Assembly (NCBI GenBank): GCA_034008185.1 | Contig: CM067086.1 | Span: 15,785,507 to 15,849,506, forward strand | Reading direction: 5' to 3' | DNA length: 64,000 nt | From: Gorsachius magnificus | Lineage: Eukaryota; Chordata; Aves; Pelecaniformes; Ardeidae | Part shown: one piece after another, positions 38,687-51,899 of the stretch | Numbering within the stretch: the first letter of the stretch is position 1 | How the letters are laid out: every line of letters starts with the position of its first letter | Notes under the pieces: generated by a model | What the model saw: the letters and a program-made list of their open reading frames with translations, nothing else | Database searches by the model: none | What the model was told of the DNA's origin: nothing | Made by a program: the position numbers and the translations under genes

Positions 38687-41600
38687 CTCAGTAGGAAAAG
38701 AACTGAAGTGCACTAAGTGGTGAATTACCTTGAGCAATCATTCTTCTTTAGGTTAAAAAAAAAAATAAAAAAATAAATCCCACAATGCCTAAGGACAGAT
38801 TTTCCATCTGAGGTGAGGAAGACTTAATTGTGGTTGTAAAGAGCACTGGCAAGATCTTACTTGGAATACAACTGGATAGGTGAGCTGAGCAGAGTAAGTT
38901 CTGAAAAGACCAGCTGTGATCAACAGAGCATTTCATTTAAGTGGAATCTAAAAGAGTTTGACTTTCTATTTCAGCAGACTGGAAGCCGAAAGGGCTTGTG
39001 ATTGCACTGTCTCATTGCTTTGAGAAGTTCAGAAAAAGGAATGAAAATTACTATTTAATTAAAGGCTGACATAGATACAAAGAGGTATAAACTAGTCTTG
39101 GATGAATTTACGCTGGAAATTAGAAGGGATACTTTGGAGCAATAAAAAGAAAGAGTTTTTGGATGGACCTCAGCCATTCTAAAAACATTCTCTGATGACA
39201 TGTATATGATATCTTTGGACAGAAGACCTACTGTATCCCAGTTGGTACTCAGCAAACATAAAATGTCTTTAGCTTGCCAAGAAGTTCTATCTGAAGTTCT
39301 TGATATTGCATGGGGAAGAAATAAAAAATGAAGACAGCTACAGTGTTCTTTCATAATTTCAGCATTTAGAAACAGTATGAAGTGCTCCCTCATGAGACCT
39401 ATTAAGGAATATAATATATGCTGTGAAAATATATCCTTGCTACTCTTGAGAGGATTTTCCATCATATGATACTAAAAATATCTCTAAACCCACAGTTGAT
39501 GAGTTTAATTACTTATCAGCTCTTTACATTACAATTCATTACCCTGGGGTAATAAAGATAAAATAAAGCATTTAGATGCCATTGTGCCATTGTTACAGTA
39601 TGTTCAGCAGACTATCTCTAATCAATGCTGCTTGTGTTTATGCAGCATAATTAATAGAAATATGAGCACTGTCCTGAAGAAACCAATTTTAACAGGTGCC
39701 TGAGCTGCTGCTTGTCTTTCATTTTCTATTACTTTTCTGTAAGGAAGGCTAGTTTAATTACAGGAATTTAATGAATGATATTTGCTGATCTTGCATTTTA
39801 AAGTCCCACTGTAATTATTAACTGTGATTATTTTATTATATATATTAAAAATATTCCCTAAACCACGATAGTTCTGGCTATAGTCCATTCTGTACAACTC
39901 TTGATTGATAGTAAAATTTTGACAGAAGTTATATTTTAGATAATGAAGTTCTGAAGGAATCAACATTATGTTTCTTAGTAGTGAGTTCTATTTCAACATA
40001 TTATGCATAACTAAAAGACTTTTTAAATAGCAAAGTTAGTTAGTTTGAGGGTTGATGTGGTATATGCTAGCTTAACTAAAAGCAGTCATATAAATGGCAA
40101 GCCTAAATCTTTTCTGCTGACAAGTAAACTTTGACTCTTTAGTCCAAATCAGAGATCACTGCAATTTATAAATTAGTTACTTTCAGCCCCTGCTGCAATC
40201 ATCCAATACATGGAAGTTGAATACCAGCTGCCAAGTGCACCTAGTACGGAATTGCCTTTGTGATATGGGCCACCAAACCTATGAAGTCCTTTCCCCAAGC
40301 AACCTGAACTTATTTAGCCCAAAACACCATGTAAGAACCTTGGTCCTCATTTTCAGAGCAATCGATAGATCAAATCTCAGATGCATAAAGACAAACAAAC
40401 ATCAGTTTGTGAAGCACCGTAGCATCTACAGACCACTGGGAGAAAGACCAGGACAAAACACATGAGAACTGGAAACAGGATAATTTCCACCATTAATAAC
40501 ACAGGTCAAGCACCTCTTTTATGATGGAACAATTAAGAATTTTTTTCCTCTCTGAAAAGCAAAACTAAAAATCAAATCCAGAAATTTCTACTCCAGAAGT
40601 ATTTTGATTCTGAAAAGAGCTAAGAAGCCATGCAGCCTTCTACAGCATTGGTTTGGCTCTTTTGAAATCAGTTGAATCAGTTTTGAAATCTTTTCTTTAA
40701 TTCTTAGTGAAAGAGTGTGCAAAGGGATTTAATACCATTTAAATAATCTGTCTTAGAAATTAATTTAGACTAACTTTCCTGAGTGTGGTTGTGCATACAA
40801 GAGACCAATGTTTATTAATAATTGATTTCCTTTTCAGTCAGATCACCTTTTTAGATGTAAACTTCTTTGTCATAAACAAAATCTTAATTTTTTAGGGTGG
40901 TGTTCTTGCTGTTACTCTCAGCAAGCATGTGCTTGCCAATTAAAGACTGACCTGGTCTACCCTTCTTGCTGTTTCATGCACTGTTGGTATTATATACCAT
41001 TTAGTCTGTCACTTCCAGCACTGGAATCAATAGCTGTGATCACACTCAAGGATGTTACAGGACTGTATGACCCAGATATAAAAGTCTAGAAAAAACCCTG
41101 ACAGTTTGCAGAGCCTCAATAAATTTTGATTTATTTTGCACTAGGAAAAATGCTTGCTGGAGCAAGTTGAAGACTTTGTAACTTCCCCCTAAAATCATGG
41201 GATAATTGTTCTAATCCAGGCTTCTAATTTACTGCATGGTGAACACGTGTAAGGGGGCTTCACTGAAACAAAGATGAAAAATCCTCATTGCAGCCGTCCA
41301 TACAAGGTCACAACATCCCAAAGAGATTTATTTTTCAAGGTTTTTGCAGCATGGCTCAATGGATGACACAGACTGATGTGTACTATGGAAAACACTGGAC
41401 CCACAAGTGAGCTGACTCCTATGCTTCCTAGTCCCTTTTAAAGACAGAAGGGGATCTGCGAGTGGCATAGGTGTACTAAATATTGGAGATACAGAATTTA
41501 TTATAAAACATTAATGAATCTCTTACTGATCCTAGCCTGTCTCATCTGTATGTTGTATATTGTGCTCTTTCATGAAACATTTTCATTGTAAACAAGAGAT

Positions 41601-44600
41601 AACTAGTCCTATTTGGATTACATAAAAGGACAACATTGGTGGTGACAAAAGTCTCTGGCCTATGCCTTTCTCTGTGACATACTCATTACTGAAAGGCCAT
41701 CATTCTGCAGTCTGAACTATTGTAGGATGTGGAGAAAATCTGGAAGATACTCGGTGTGGCTGACATAAGAGAGTGTTATTTTGGGACAGTGTTACAGTTT
41801 AATTTATGTAATTTAATTTATTTCATGAAGTAAATATGCTGAATTATCTAAGCTCGATCTCAGACTGCTCAGCTGGGTACTGGCAGTGGCATAGCTATGT
41901 TACGAGGGTCATACAACCTGAAAGGGTACTTCCTCTCCCACTGTCCAGCTTTTGGTAGTCATTTAATTCTGTGTTAATTTGGACATTTCTGTATGACATT
42001 GAACTTTTGGTATTAAGCATTTACTGTCTTTTGCATAAATGACTAGTTCTTACCCCCAGGACAATTCTTCCATGGTCCAAATCACAATTGCAAAGCCATG
42101 GACTTAAACTGGGGATCCTTCAATTTCTGTTTTAATATGCTCCAAACTTTGCTATTTCAGTTGTATGCTCTACTTTTTCTATAGGAGGTAATACATGTAT
42201 TGAAGTAAGTTTATCCAGTCACTGTAAGAAAACAGTTTTAGAGCATGACTAAATGCTATGATTCCATATACTGGCCTCTAATAATTATTTTATCAGGAAT
42301 ATGTTAAGGCCTAGTGAAGCTCTTGAGTTTATTCTATGAGGTTTCAAGAACATACAGAACTGGGCTACAGACTACAAAATCTTTTCTTCAAGAACAGTAT
42401 CTCGAGTGAATTATTTCATTTTGGAAGTGAAATATTGCATAAACAGTGTCTCCAGAAAATAAGCACATGAGGTTGTTGGCACAAAGGTCAGGACAAATGC
42501 AGTGCTTTCAAATCATCAGTGAGCTCAGTAGTTTATAAGCTTTCTTTTCAGCAAGGGTTAGATTCTCAAGCCTCATAACACATGTGACTGGCAAGCAGTA
42601 AACACAGCTACGCTGAATTGTTCTGTCCTTGTCAACTGAAACAACAGTACATGTCTAGTCTCCTTCATCCCCCTCCCCCCCCCCAATCCATAGGCCCTCT
42701 AGACCAAGGCTGCCTCTGCCTTGAGAAAGAAATGTGAGTTTAAACTATGATTTTGGAGATGTAATTTCCCCTGTTTCCATCAGCTTGTGTTTCAAGGGAT
42801 GTCTTTATCTATGTAGAATATCTTTTGTTTGTAATTAAAATACATTACAGACTTTTCTATTTTTGTTTTATGGCCTGTCAAAGGCCTTCAGCAATTGAAA
42901 TGGGCACCATGTGTTTCTGGCATGCAGTCCAAGCACTCAGGATGTTGAGACATGTGGACAACATTGTACATTTGGGCAACAATGATTTCAATTTTCATTT
43001 TATTTTCCGATTAAAGGATACATCTGATCGCCTTATTGATAGAGAGGATCCTAGAAAGAACTATGCAGTCAAATTCACTTTTATATCAGTAAAGCTCCAC
43101 TGGGAGTTTAGTTCTTTAGTTTCAACTCTTTTAGGTCCTGCTATAGGAAAAAAAACCCCACAATGACCCAAAAGTTAAAGAATAAGCCCAATGTTTTTAT
43201 GTCTAAGCACTTTTTTTATTATAGAAATTCTTGATTTGTTGATATCTTGAAATTAGTATCCTTCTGACTGCAAAAGACCAGGGTGTTTTGGTACAGATAC
43301 TACTCTAAGCAAGAACAGACACATTGTTTAAGAAAGAAATGGAAAGGGAGCACCTTGGCAACAGAGCATATTAATGCTAAGTACTAAAAATTGTATGAAA
43401 CTGGTACAAATTAGCCAATATTAGACTGTACAATCACACTTTCCTTTTATTTTGGTTGCTGTGATTTTACAGTATAAGTGCTTCAGGCCATGTGTATAAT
43501 TCATCTTAGGTGACAGTGTTTTTAACAAGTGACAGTTTTAAATATAGCCTGATGAGTAAAAAGACATTGCCCTTAGGTTGGGCTGGTCACAACGCCACAG
43601 CTTTTTTTCCTCCTCTTTATTACAAGTTCAAATACCAAAAAGAAAAAAAATAAACAAAAGGAAAACTATTTATCTTGGGAGTTCTCCCGTTGTTATAAAG
43701 AATGATGAAGACTTACGTGAGGGTGACATAGCTTTGTTTCAGGTTATTGTTGCTCAAGTTAGTGTGCATCTTTAAAAGCATGACTGGAAATGAAGTGTGC
43801 TATTGTACAGATGATCAAATACACAGATTTACTGTATCCATATGTTTACTGTGTCCATGATGGAGGGATGAGGAAAACACAAAATGGCATCTTATCTCTG
43901 AGCAGCATGGGCTTTAAAATGGATAGACTGTAAGGTGATGACTTACAGATAGGAATTTTCTAATCATGCAATTTATTTCTGCTTGGCAAAAGTGAACAGC
44001 ACTTACAGTGTTTTGGGTGTTGGAGAATTTTTAAGACAAAGCATGCTGGTACTCTTGATTTGGAAAAAAAAAGTTTCATAAAAACAAGAAAACCAACATG
44101 ATTAGTAAATAAAGCTCAACAGTTCTTTTTCTGTAACAAATTATATTTCTAAAAATTACTATTCTGCGCAGTCTAAGTGGAAACAACACATAAGAGATGT
44201 CATGTTATTTGCAAACACACATGAGAGTATCTTTTTCACAGTAAGAATTTGTTTCTTTTAAAAAAGTGCTACCAGATTTATAAAGTTCCAAGCAAGGAGA
44301 GAGGAGCTGGGGCATGCAAATCTAGCCACAGGTGGATCTGTGACAAGCACTGCTAGTGAGAAGGTCAATATTATTTACCTAAGTGACTGCCACTGCTTAC
44401 CATGTTAAAAGTGACATCCTGTGTTCCATGGTTTAATTCTTTCCTCCCTTCCAAAATGCTTGCCTCTTCTGGGAAGGATGTCCCATGCCAGTTATGGCTC
44501 CAGCATGTCCCCTTGTAAATTAAGTTTCCATTGTTGGTTGAATGAGGTGCTTCTGTTAAGCCTGGAGCCTACAGACTGTAGGTATAAGTCTTGGCCATTA

Positions 44601-46019
44601 AATACCAAAGGTTGAAAGTTTCCTGAAAATTTACACATATGTAAAATATGTAAGTAATGTAAGGGCTGCTTTTGTCAACTGGTGTGTGGAGTACAAAGGC
44701 CTGGGGACGTCTGAGAGAATGATCTGAGAGACCTGCTGGCCCATAAGGAGAATCACTGGTTAATTATGATATTGGTTGCCCAAACTGCATGCGTGTTCCG
44801 GTAAAAAAACCTCTACCTGGACAGGCAGATTGTAGTCAGGTCTCTCTATTCTGAAATGGTTGTGCTGTAGTTTCTCACTGGAAACAGCAGTGTCCCCTGC
44901 AAACTTCCAGGCTGATTTCAGATTCTCTACAAACTTCACCTGGACTGGGATTTTGGCTAAGCATTTGTCTTCACACAGAGGTAAGTGGATTGCTCTATAG
45001 GAAATGGAAAGAAGCCAGAAAGGTTAAGCATCACTTATCACGTACTGCTTCCCAGCACCAGCCCATCGCTGACCCCTGACATTTCTGCAGAGCCCCGTGA
45101 CAGCACTGGAGCTGTGTGCATGTTAGGGATGGATCAAGTAAAGAACTTTCCCAAGCCTGGCCCCCTCACTTCTTTTGTCAGGTGTGCCTTTAAAAGCAGC
45201 TTGGTGTGTTAATTCCAGGTTTGGAAAATGTAACCAGACTTGAGTTTAATCTCTAGAGGGGTATGTGTGCTCTGGTTTGCAATTTGAACAGCTGCATTTA
45301 CACAGTATTTCCTCTTTAATTGTATTTCATCATTTAACTATAATCCTCTGAAAAGCCTACGTAAGCAGCCAGATTTTTAATGAAAAACAACAAAAAAAAA
45401 ACCCTTTATATGTTCATGAGTGTGAACATATGATGCAAACCTGGCCTCCACCAGTCTGCCTTCTAATTATGTACATTTATCTGTTTGTGGAACTCGGTGA
45501 TAATGCCAGAAATAGTAGTAATGATAAACTATTTCAAGTTCATCATCGTGAGAGCAGGAATTCGGGAGCTGTCAAAGTACATTTTTTATTAAGTACCCAT
45601 ATTAGCCTACTGAGCTGTAAGAGAGGCTCTGAGGAGAGCCCCTGTCATGCCCTGACATAGCTGAAATGTGGTCATTCCCTTCAGAGCCCATCAAGGATGC
45701 TCTCGCAGATCTGCAGACTCTTGCTTCAACATCCATTTGGAGTCTGTACCTTGTGAATTGAAGCCACATGTGAAAATGCTGGCACGCGGCTCACAGAGGA
45801 GGGAGACCGGCTGCTCCTGCGCTGTAGAGGTTATAGCCATCAGAAGCAAGCTTCACGCAGCTCCTGTTGGCCTGGCTAGGGTGTGGTATGTGATTCACCT
45901 GAGTAGTAGCCTGCCTGTAGCTCATCGAGCCCCAGCTGCATTTTGGCTGCGGTGATAAAACCCCAACTGCCATCAGCAGCAGATGGGAGCTTCCTTCTCC
46001 CCTCACAGCGTCTGTCAGT
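38687..46019. other. Non-coding DNA between CR1 and the CpG island
   Basis: The longest ATG-initiated frame here is 136 codons at 39055-39465 on the minus strand. It overlaps the possible old LINE fragment and has no recognisable domain. An AT-rich patch at 39480-39850 contains several TAATTA/ATTAATT sites and a 7-bp stem (39625-39631 with 39642-39648). A 113-codon frame at 42825-43166 begins at a non-ATG codon. From about 45640 the GC content rises toward the island. Confidence 0.65.
39071..39150 (+). mobile_element. Possible degraded CR1/L3-type LINE fragment
   Basis: The stretch containing GGATGAATTTACGCTGGAAA followed by TTAGAAGGGA resembles the GGCTGGAAATTAGAAG-type segment found upstream of the tail in CR1-like 3' UTRs. 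It lies about 400 bp downstream of a clear CR1 tail but is not continuous with it. Similarity is short and the copy must be old. Chance resemblance is possible. Confidence 0.3.
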
Positions 46020-46535
46020 TGCACCTCAGTGGTTGCGAGCTGGCCGGAACAAGGCTTGGCTGAGCACAAGCATGGGAACGGCCTCAGCACGCTCCGTGGT
46101 AAGGTGCCCCTCCTGCCGGCACCACCCCTTTGGAATCGTTGCCCTGCCATCTTCTTACAGCGCGACTCGCGCTTCCCTCCAGCTGCCAGAAGAAACCTGC
46201 CCGGTCTCCGCTCGCAAACGCTGCGTGCAAGCCTGCCTGCAGCCACGGAGCGGGCCGGCCGCGGAGTGAGTGAGGCGGGTGTGCGCCCTCCCGCCCTGAG
46301 CGCGTGCTCCCTCAGGCGGCCGCGGCCTCCCCGCGCGGCCGGGGCTGTCGTTCCCTCGCCGAGGGGCGTGTGTGGGGAGAAGCGCCGGGAAACGCATCCC
46401 CCGTCGTTAGCCGTGCCCTTGCCACAGAGGTGAACGAGCTTTCCTCCCTCCCAGGTGCGCAGGAAAGCCGAGTGGCAAAGCTTGTTCGTTTGGAAACTGA
46501 AAATGGTTGTCTGAGGAAGGCGAGGCGGTACCAAA
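46020..46535. promoter_or_regulatory. CpG island, candidate promoter or first exon
   Basis: This is the only CpG-dense segment of the window. By hand count 46141-46440 holds about 37 CpG dinucleotides, against very few per 300 bp elsewhere. It contains GC-box-like strings (GAGGCGGGTG near 46272, CCCGCCC near 46291), a GCGGCCGCGG core near 46316, and no TATA box in the dense part. Plausible plus-strand splice donors are GTAAGG at 46099 and GTGAGT at 46266, either of which could end a non-coding first exon. CpG islands of this size in vertebrates usually mark promoters, and many are bidirectional. No recognisable coding exon lies on either side within the window, so the target could be a lncRNA, a distant gene, or an orphan island. 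Transcription direction cannot be fixed. Confidence 0.75.
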
Positions 46536-49500
46536 TCCTGACTGGATTTGCACCTGCCTGAGGGATTCCAGGTGTATGGCTTACAACAGCACAGGTTAAC
46601 GTGAGGTGGGGCACCTGGAGACCGCTCTCCAAAGCGGTGAGCTGTAGTCTGTGTGTAGTTACACTGTAACCTCATTGAACATCACAAGGTCATTTCGGAG
46701 AGCGGGTAGGAATGTAGTTCCTAAAGGAAAACTGTAACATTGCTAAACATGCATGCTGAGGAAAAGAACTAAGCTATTTGGGGGCTCAGCTGAATTCAGC
46801 CCATTGAAGATCAATGAGTCTAGTCAATCCAAGTCCTACAAAAAACTAGGGGTAGCAGAATGTGTCCTTGCAAAAATATAACTCACAGCAGAATGTTTCG
46901 CACCACTTTTTTTTTCCTCCAAAGTGGTGTTTATAAAACCCACAATACTTTCTTCCCTGTGTTTTCTTTAAAAAGCCTAGCTTTATACATATCACTGCTG
47001 ACAAGCTCGTTGTGATGTGTCAGTTTATGTTGTGTCAATTGCCTCTGGTTATATAATGTGCCATGACATGACTAATGCAGCCCAACATGAGTCACCTGTC
47101 GTGACAGCTTTATGCTCTCGAAAGAAACAGTTTGCCCTCCCTTCAGAATGTTTTTTTTCTTTTTCTTAAAGATGTAATTTTATCCAACTTGCCATTCATT
47201 GTTTTAAATTTTTACAACAGAATGGTAAGTGGGTACATACATTCAGTATTAATGTATATGAGTAAACGATTATTAAAATGTGTAAAAGCATGGGGTGCTC
47301 CCACTGCTTACTGTGAAGGGAGATGATTATAGATCTGCTACTACTGTGCAGCGTTGTACCTGAAGAAAAAGTTACTAATGGAACAGAAGTCCCAAGTGAT
47401 GAGTGGGAATCTAAAGGTGAATGGCTTTAATCAGGGCTCATTTGTGCCAGGGAATTGTATCCAAAAGTCCATTGAATTATAATGCTGGGCTATGATTGTG
47501 GTGTTAAACCTGTAATGGCATAAGTGCTCAATAGAGACATATGTAAGATGGGAATGGAGCATAGATATAAATGCAGATTTTTGCCCTTCTTTCTTTTAGG
47601 AGAGACATTGAGATACTCTCAGCCGTTGCTTTTTTATTGTAAGCAACCATTTGCAGTGCTTGAAGCCAAACAAGTGGAGATTTGATATTTCTCAAAGGTA
47701 GGTACCTTGTATTTACAAGTTAACCCATGTCATGCATTCTCTTGTTACCTTTGGTATGGTTTTGATTCAGCGATGGCTTTTACTATGAAATCAGGAAGTG
47801 GTTGTGAGGTTTTTCATGACTGTTACATCTTTCCCCCTCAGATAAAACCAGGCCTCATTTGCATAAACAAATACAGTTTTTTCCTTAAAACACACTATCT
47901 TTGTATCATAAATTATGTTCTCATTTTCCTTAAGAGATTGAATGATTGGTATAATCAAGAAAAGAGATTACATCATTGCATGCTTCTCAGGTTATACAGA
48001 GAGTTCAAAACCCACTAGGCTTATTCAGACGCTAAAGGATAATTGCACAAGCTCATGTACTTCCTGTGCCTAAGAAAACACAAGTAGGTTCCAATAAAGA
48101 CCCACTGAAATCGGTTCAGTTATCTTCCAGCAGGTGATGAATCAGCAGCAACAATTTTATTGACTGTAGAAAAAGTCTGAAAGAGTGTATCTTTACACAT
48201 TTTATCACATACTTATTAATTTTGCCATATCATATCAATCATATTCTTTTGTATCATCTTTCAATAAAATGCCATCCATGCTTACTCTGCGATATCAGTG
48301 ACCCGTTAGACTCATTATTTCATTACCTAAGTCTGCTTGTGAATAGTTATACAGTACTGCTCCCTAAAAGACTTTTGTATATTTACACCTCTCTTTTTTA
48401 TTTTTTTTTACCTTATTTTTAAATCTTTCATGATCGTATGAAATTATTTCAGAAGTTAAAAAGACAGACAATGGAAGAATAAGCTTTAAAACAAATTTGA
48501 TTATTGTTATGTCTGTACTATAGTAGAGTTAGGCCTTGCAAATTTTGTATTATGCTAGCACTGCTCTCAGTTTCCCTGTGGCTGGATAGTGACCATAGAG
48601 AAGGTTGTAAGTACAGCTGGGAACGCCTGGTACATGATATAGATGTCAAATTTTCCAAGTGTGCTGAATCTGCAGAAGAGTGTTCCTGCACGTTCATGTT
48701 GAACACAATGAAAGACTGTCCTCTGCTATGTTAAATAGTCCGCGAAAATGTAAGGCAATACAGTATGACAGCTTTTTAACTATCCAACACAATAGCATCT
48801 CTAAATTTACTGTAAATGAAAAGACACGAAGGGAAAAAAACCAAACAAAAAACACAAACCCAAGCTAACTTACTTATGTGTGTGCAGCAGTTCTCCATTA
48901 GTGGTCATGAGGTGTCTATTCTAGTCTAATCTCATCTTCTTTTACTAGTTGTGCTTTCTCTCTGGCACAAGGAGGCTGCAGCCAATGCTTTGAATGTTGG
49001 TTTCAACAACTGATTGGTAGCAATATGGTTTTCAGTTCCCATTGTGTTATATATCCCATTCTGTCTATGATATATTTTAGTGTTGATCCAGTTGAGTCAC
49101 TACCTTTTGAATAAAATGAGCAGAATGTTGACACAAGCTCATTAATTATTTAGATGAGCTGAAGCCTATAAATCTTAGGATTTCCATCCTTTTTACATGG
49201 CTTTTAGGTCCTATGCTGCCCTTGAAAGAACACTACTTGTGAGTAAATATGTTCACCACTTTTTTTTCCACATTTTGTGTTGATCTGCCATTCTCTGCTA
49301 TAGATAGCTAATCTTTCTGTTTTCCCTGTCTGTACAGAACACACACTTTTCCAGTTTTGCCATTTTTGTATGGTTAATAATGAAGCTATAACTTACAGTA
49401 ATAGAAGTATCTCGGCTCCTAATATTTCTCTGTAACTACTAGGATCCAAACTCCCAACAGTAGGACTGAGATTTCTCCCTGCAAATATATGTGAGATGTT

Positions 49501-51861
49501 CATGTAAAATATTTACTGATCCCTCTTGTAGCCTTCCCCCTGATTCCAGCACACACTTGCCTCTGAAGAGAAGAGTGATTCTATTAATCCACAGCAGTAA
49601 CAGGCTGTGAAGAGTAGCCAGCTTAGGCAATGTGATGTGTACTTTGACAAATATGCTCATAAACCTGCATTAACAAACCAGTAAAATCTTCACAGGGTTT
49701 TGAACTATTGCTAATGACTTGGCATTTGTTCCATTCAGTTCTGGTCGCTGTTAGCTAACTTAATCTCCGTCCAATTTGCTGGCTACAATTGCTGCATTTT
49801 AACTAAGGAACTTCAGGTTGTGTTCCCCATCTCCTTAAGATATTAATGTATTGTGAGTCTTCTGTTCAGTGAAAGTGTCTAAAAGGGTAAAACTGGTGAA
49901 ACTGTCTTATTGTAATACATATATTACTCAGGAAGCTCTTTCAAGCATCAGCAATATCTCATAATGTGAAGTCATTGTGTTCAAAGAACCTTGAACTCAG
50001 GACATATGCTCTGAAACAGACACTGTTTCTGGAGAAGGAAACTGGATAGAAATCATCTATTTTCAAAGCTGCCTTTAAAATGGGTTTCCTTTCCATAGAA
50101 GCTGGCTGTGGATGGAGAATACCCATGGGCACACATCCATCGCTGGAAGTGGGGGAGCATTCCATGGGCTTCACAGAGTAGCCAGAGGCAGGCTCTGATC
50201 CTGGGAGAAAGCTCTTCAATTTCACCTTTGTGCTTGAGCACAGAGAACTGGCACATTGGTGCTGCCTTTTACTGCTTAGTCAAAAGTTTAAGACAATTGT
50301 TCTTGTGCATCAAAACCACAGGTATTTCAAAGTTGTGGACAGAAATCCTATTAGCTGACTTAGAATCCTATCAGCAGATTACATCATGTATTCAACTCAT
50401 CATGGTCTGTCATACAGACATCTCCGAGGCCATCATTGACTTAAAGGGGCTTTGAACTGCTTAACTTCAGCTGGTGAGCAGTCAGGCACTCTGGAACACT
50501 TATGGTGCATGTTGTGCCATAGTATGGAGAGAACAGCAAATTCTATGAATGGAACAAATTGTGACTGCTGTGCAGATGGAGAAGACCGTTTTTTTCCTAT
50601 TTTTCTAAAGGTGCTCTGGGAACATAATCTTAAGAATCCTTCTGTTACTAATCAGAACACTTGCATACTTTGACTGGAGAAAGATGCATAGGCAGCAAGG
50701 TAGGTCTTTAGAAGACAAGTATGAGAGGAGACTATTGGCAAAAAATTTGCCTGCAGGTGTAATGGAGATTACAAACTCATAGACCTATCAGGTTCCCAGG
50801 CATTTTAAGCTGGTTCTTGTCTAGAGTCTTTCAGTAAACATTAACAGCTCAACAATATACATTGTCTTCTACAGGAAACAAATAAACCAGCTTTGATTGC
50901 TAGCTGGCCTGTTGTGCTTGTGATAGCATAACAGGTATAGGCTAGATGTATCTTCAGTCTTCAATCTGACGTGGCTGCACACTGTTTTTGCATGCTCTTT
51001 ACTTACAGTGTTATCATTCATATTGTGTGAAAGGGGGAAAAAAGGGCTAGGAGGGAAGGAGTAAAAATGCTTTAAAAAAATTAAAAATGCTTGCCAAAAA
51101 TCAGTGGGAAAGAGTGAGAAGAGTTGCCATGACAACCTCCAGCACTGCACCTCTGAAGAATTGCTTTACACATTTGACACACTTGCAGTTTCTGCAGCGA
51201 TTATGGTGTAGTTTCATTCTTCTTAGTTTAACTTGTATCTTTGTAGATACAACTTCACAGAGGGATACTCTTTTGGTATAGAAGTCCTTTTGCTTATATA
51301 GCTGTGACATACAGGTTTTTAACAATTATGGACTAAATTGTCCATAAACTAACATGATGAACATGCAGGGTAGTTTCTTTGACACTAATAGAGCTACTTT
51401 CTGCTGCTTTCTTTTTATAAAAGTTCCTGAAGGGAATATGTCAGTCTTGTGTGATCTTAAAGAATAAAATATTTAGGAGGACAATGTTTGTGTTTGGCTT
51501 CGTAAGTTTAGAAGTTAATCCCTTCAGTGTGGAGAACATAAAGTAGGAGAAAAAGAAGGACTTCCAAGACTGACAATGTTCAGGAGTTAAAGAGGATAAT
51601 GAAAATGGTGAGAACAAGGATCTGAGAAAGCAGGTCGCACAAATTTACAGGACAAAGATAATACTTAATGTTTGATCCTTGCAAAAATACAAGGGTGCAG
51701 TTGAAGGCATTTGGCTAGGTTTGAGCAAAAATTTCTGCTGCAACTTTTCTCAGAAAAAGGTCAAACATTTTGATCAGTAGTTTGTGTGTGGAATGTATTG
51801 AATTTCCTCCCAATTGAAACTGTATATATCTTTGAAAAAAATCAAATATCTTTGTACATTT

Positions 51862-51899
51862 AAAAAAAAAAAAAAAAAAACAAAACCAAAAAAAAAACC
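51862..51899. repeat. A-rich low-complexity tract
   Basis: Nineteen A at 51862-51880 are followed by CAAAACC, another run of 10 A, and CCC. It is simple A-rich sequence with interspersed C, of the kind also seen near 45395 and 48835 in this window. Confidence 0.85.

Noticed and set aside
39055..39465. 136-codon ATG-initiated minus-strand frame
   Set aside because: It overlaps a possible old LINE fragment on the opposite strand, and no protein family is recognised. A frame of this length can occur by chance in 64 kb on six frames.
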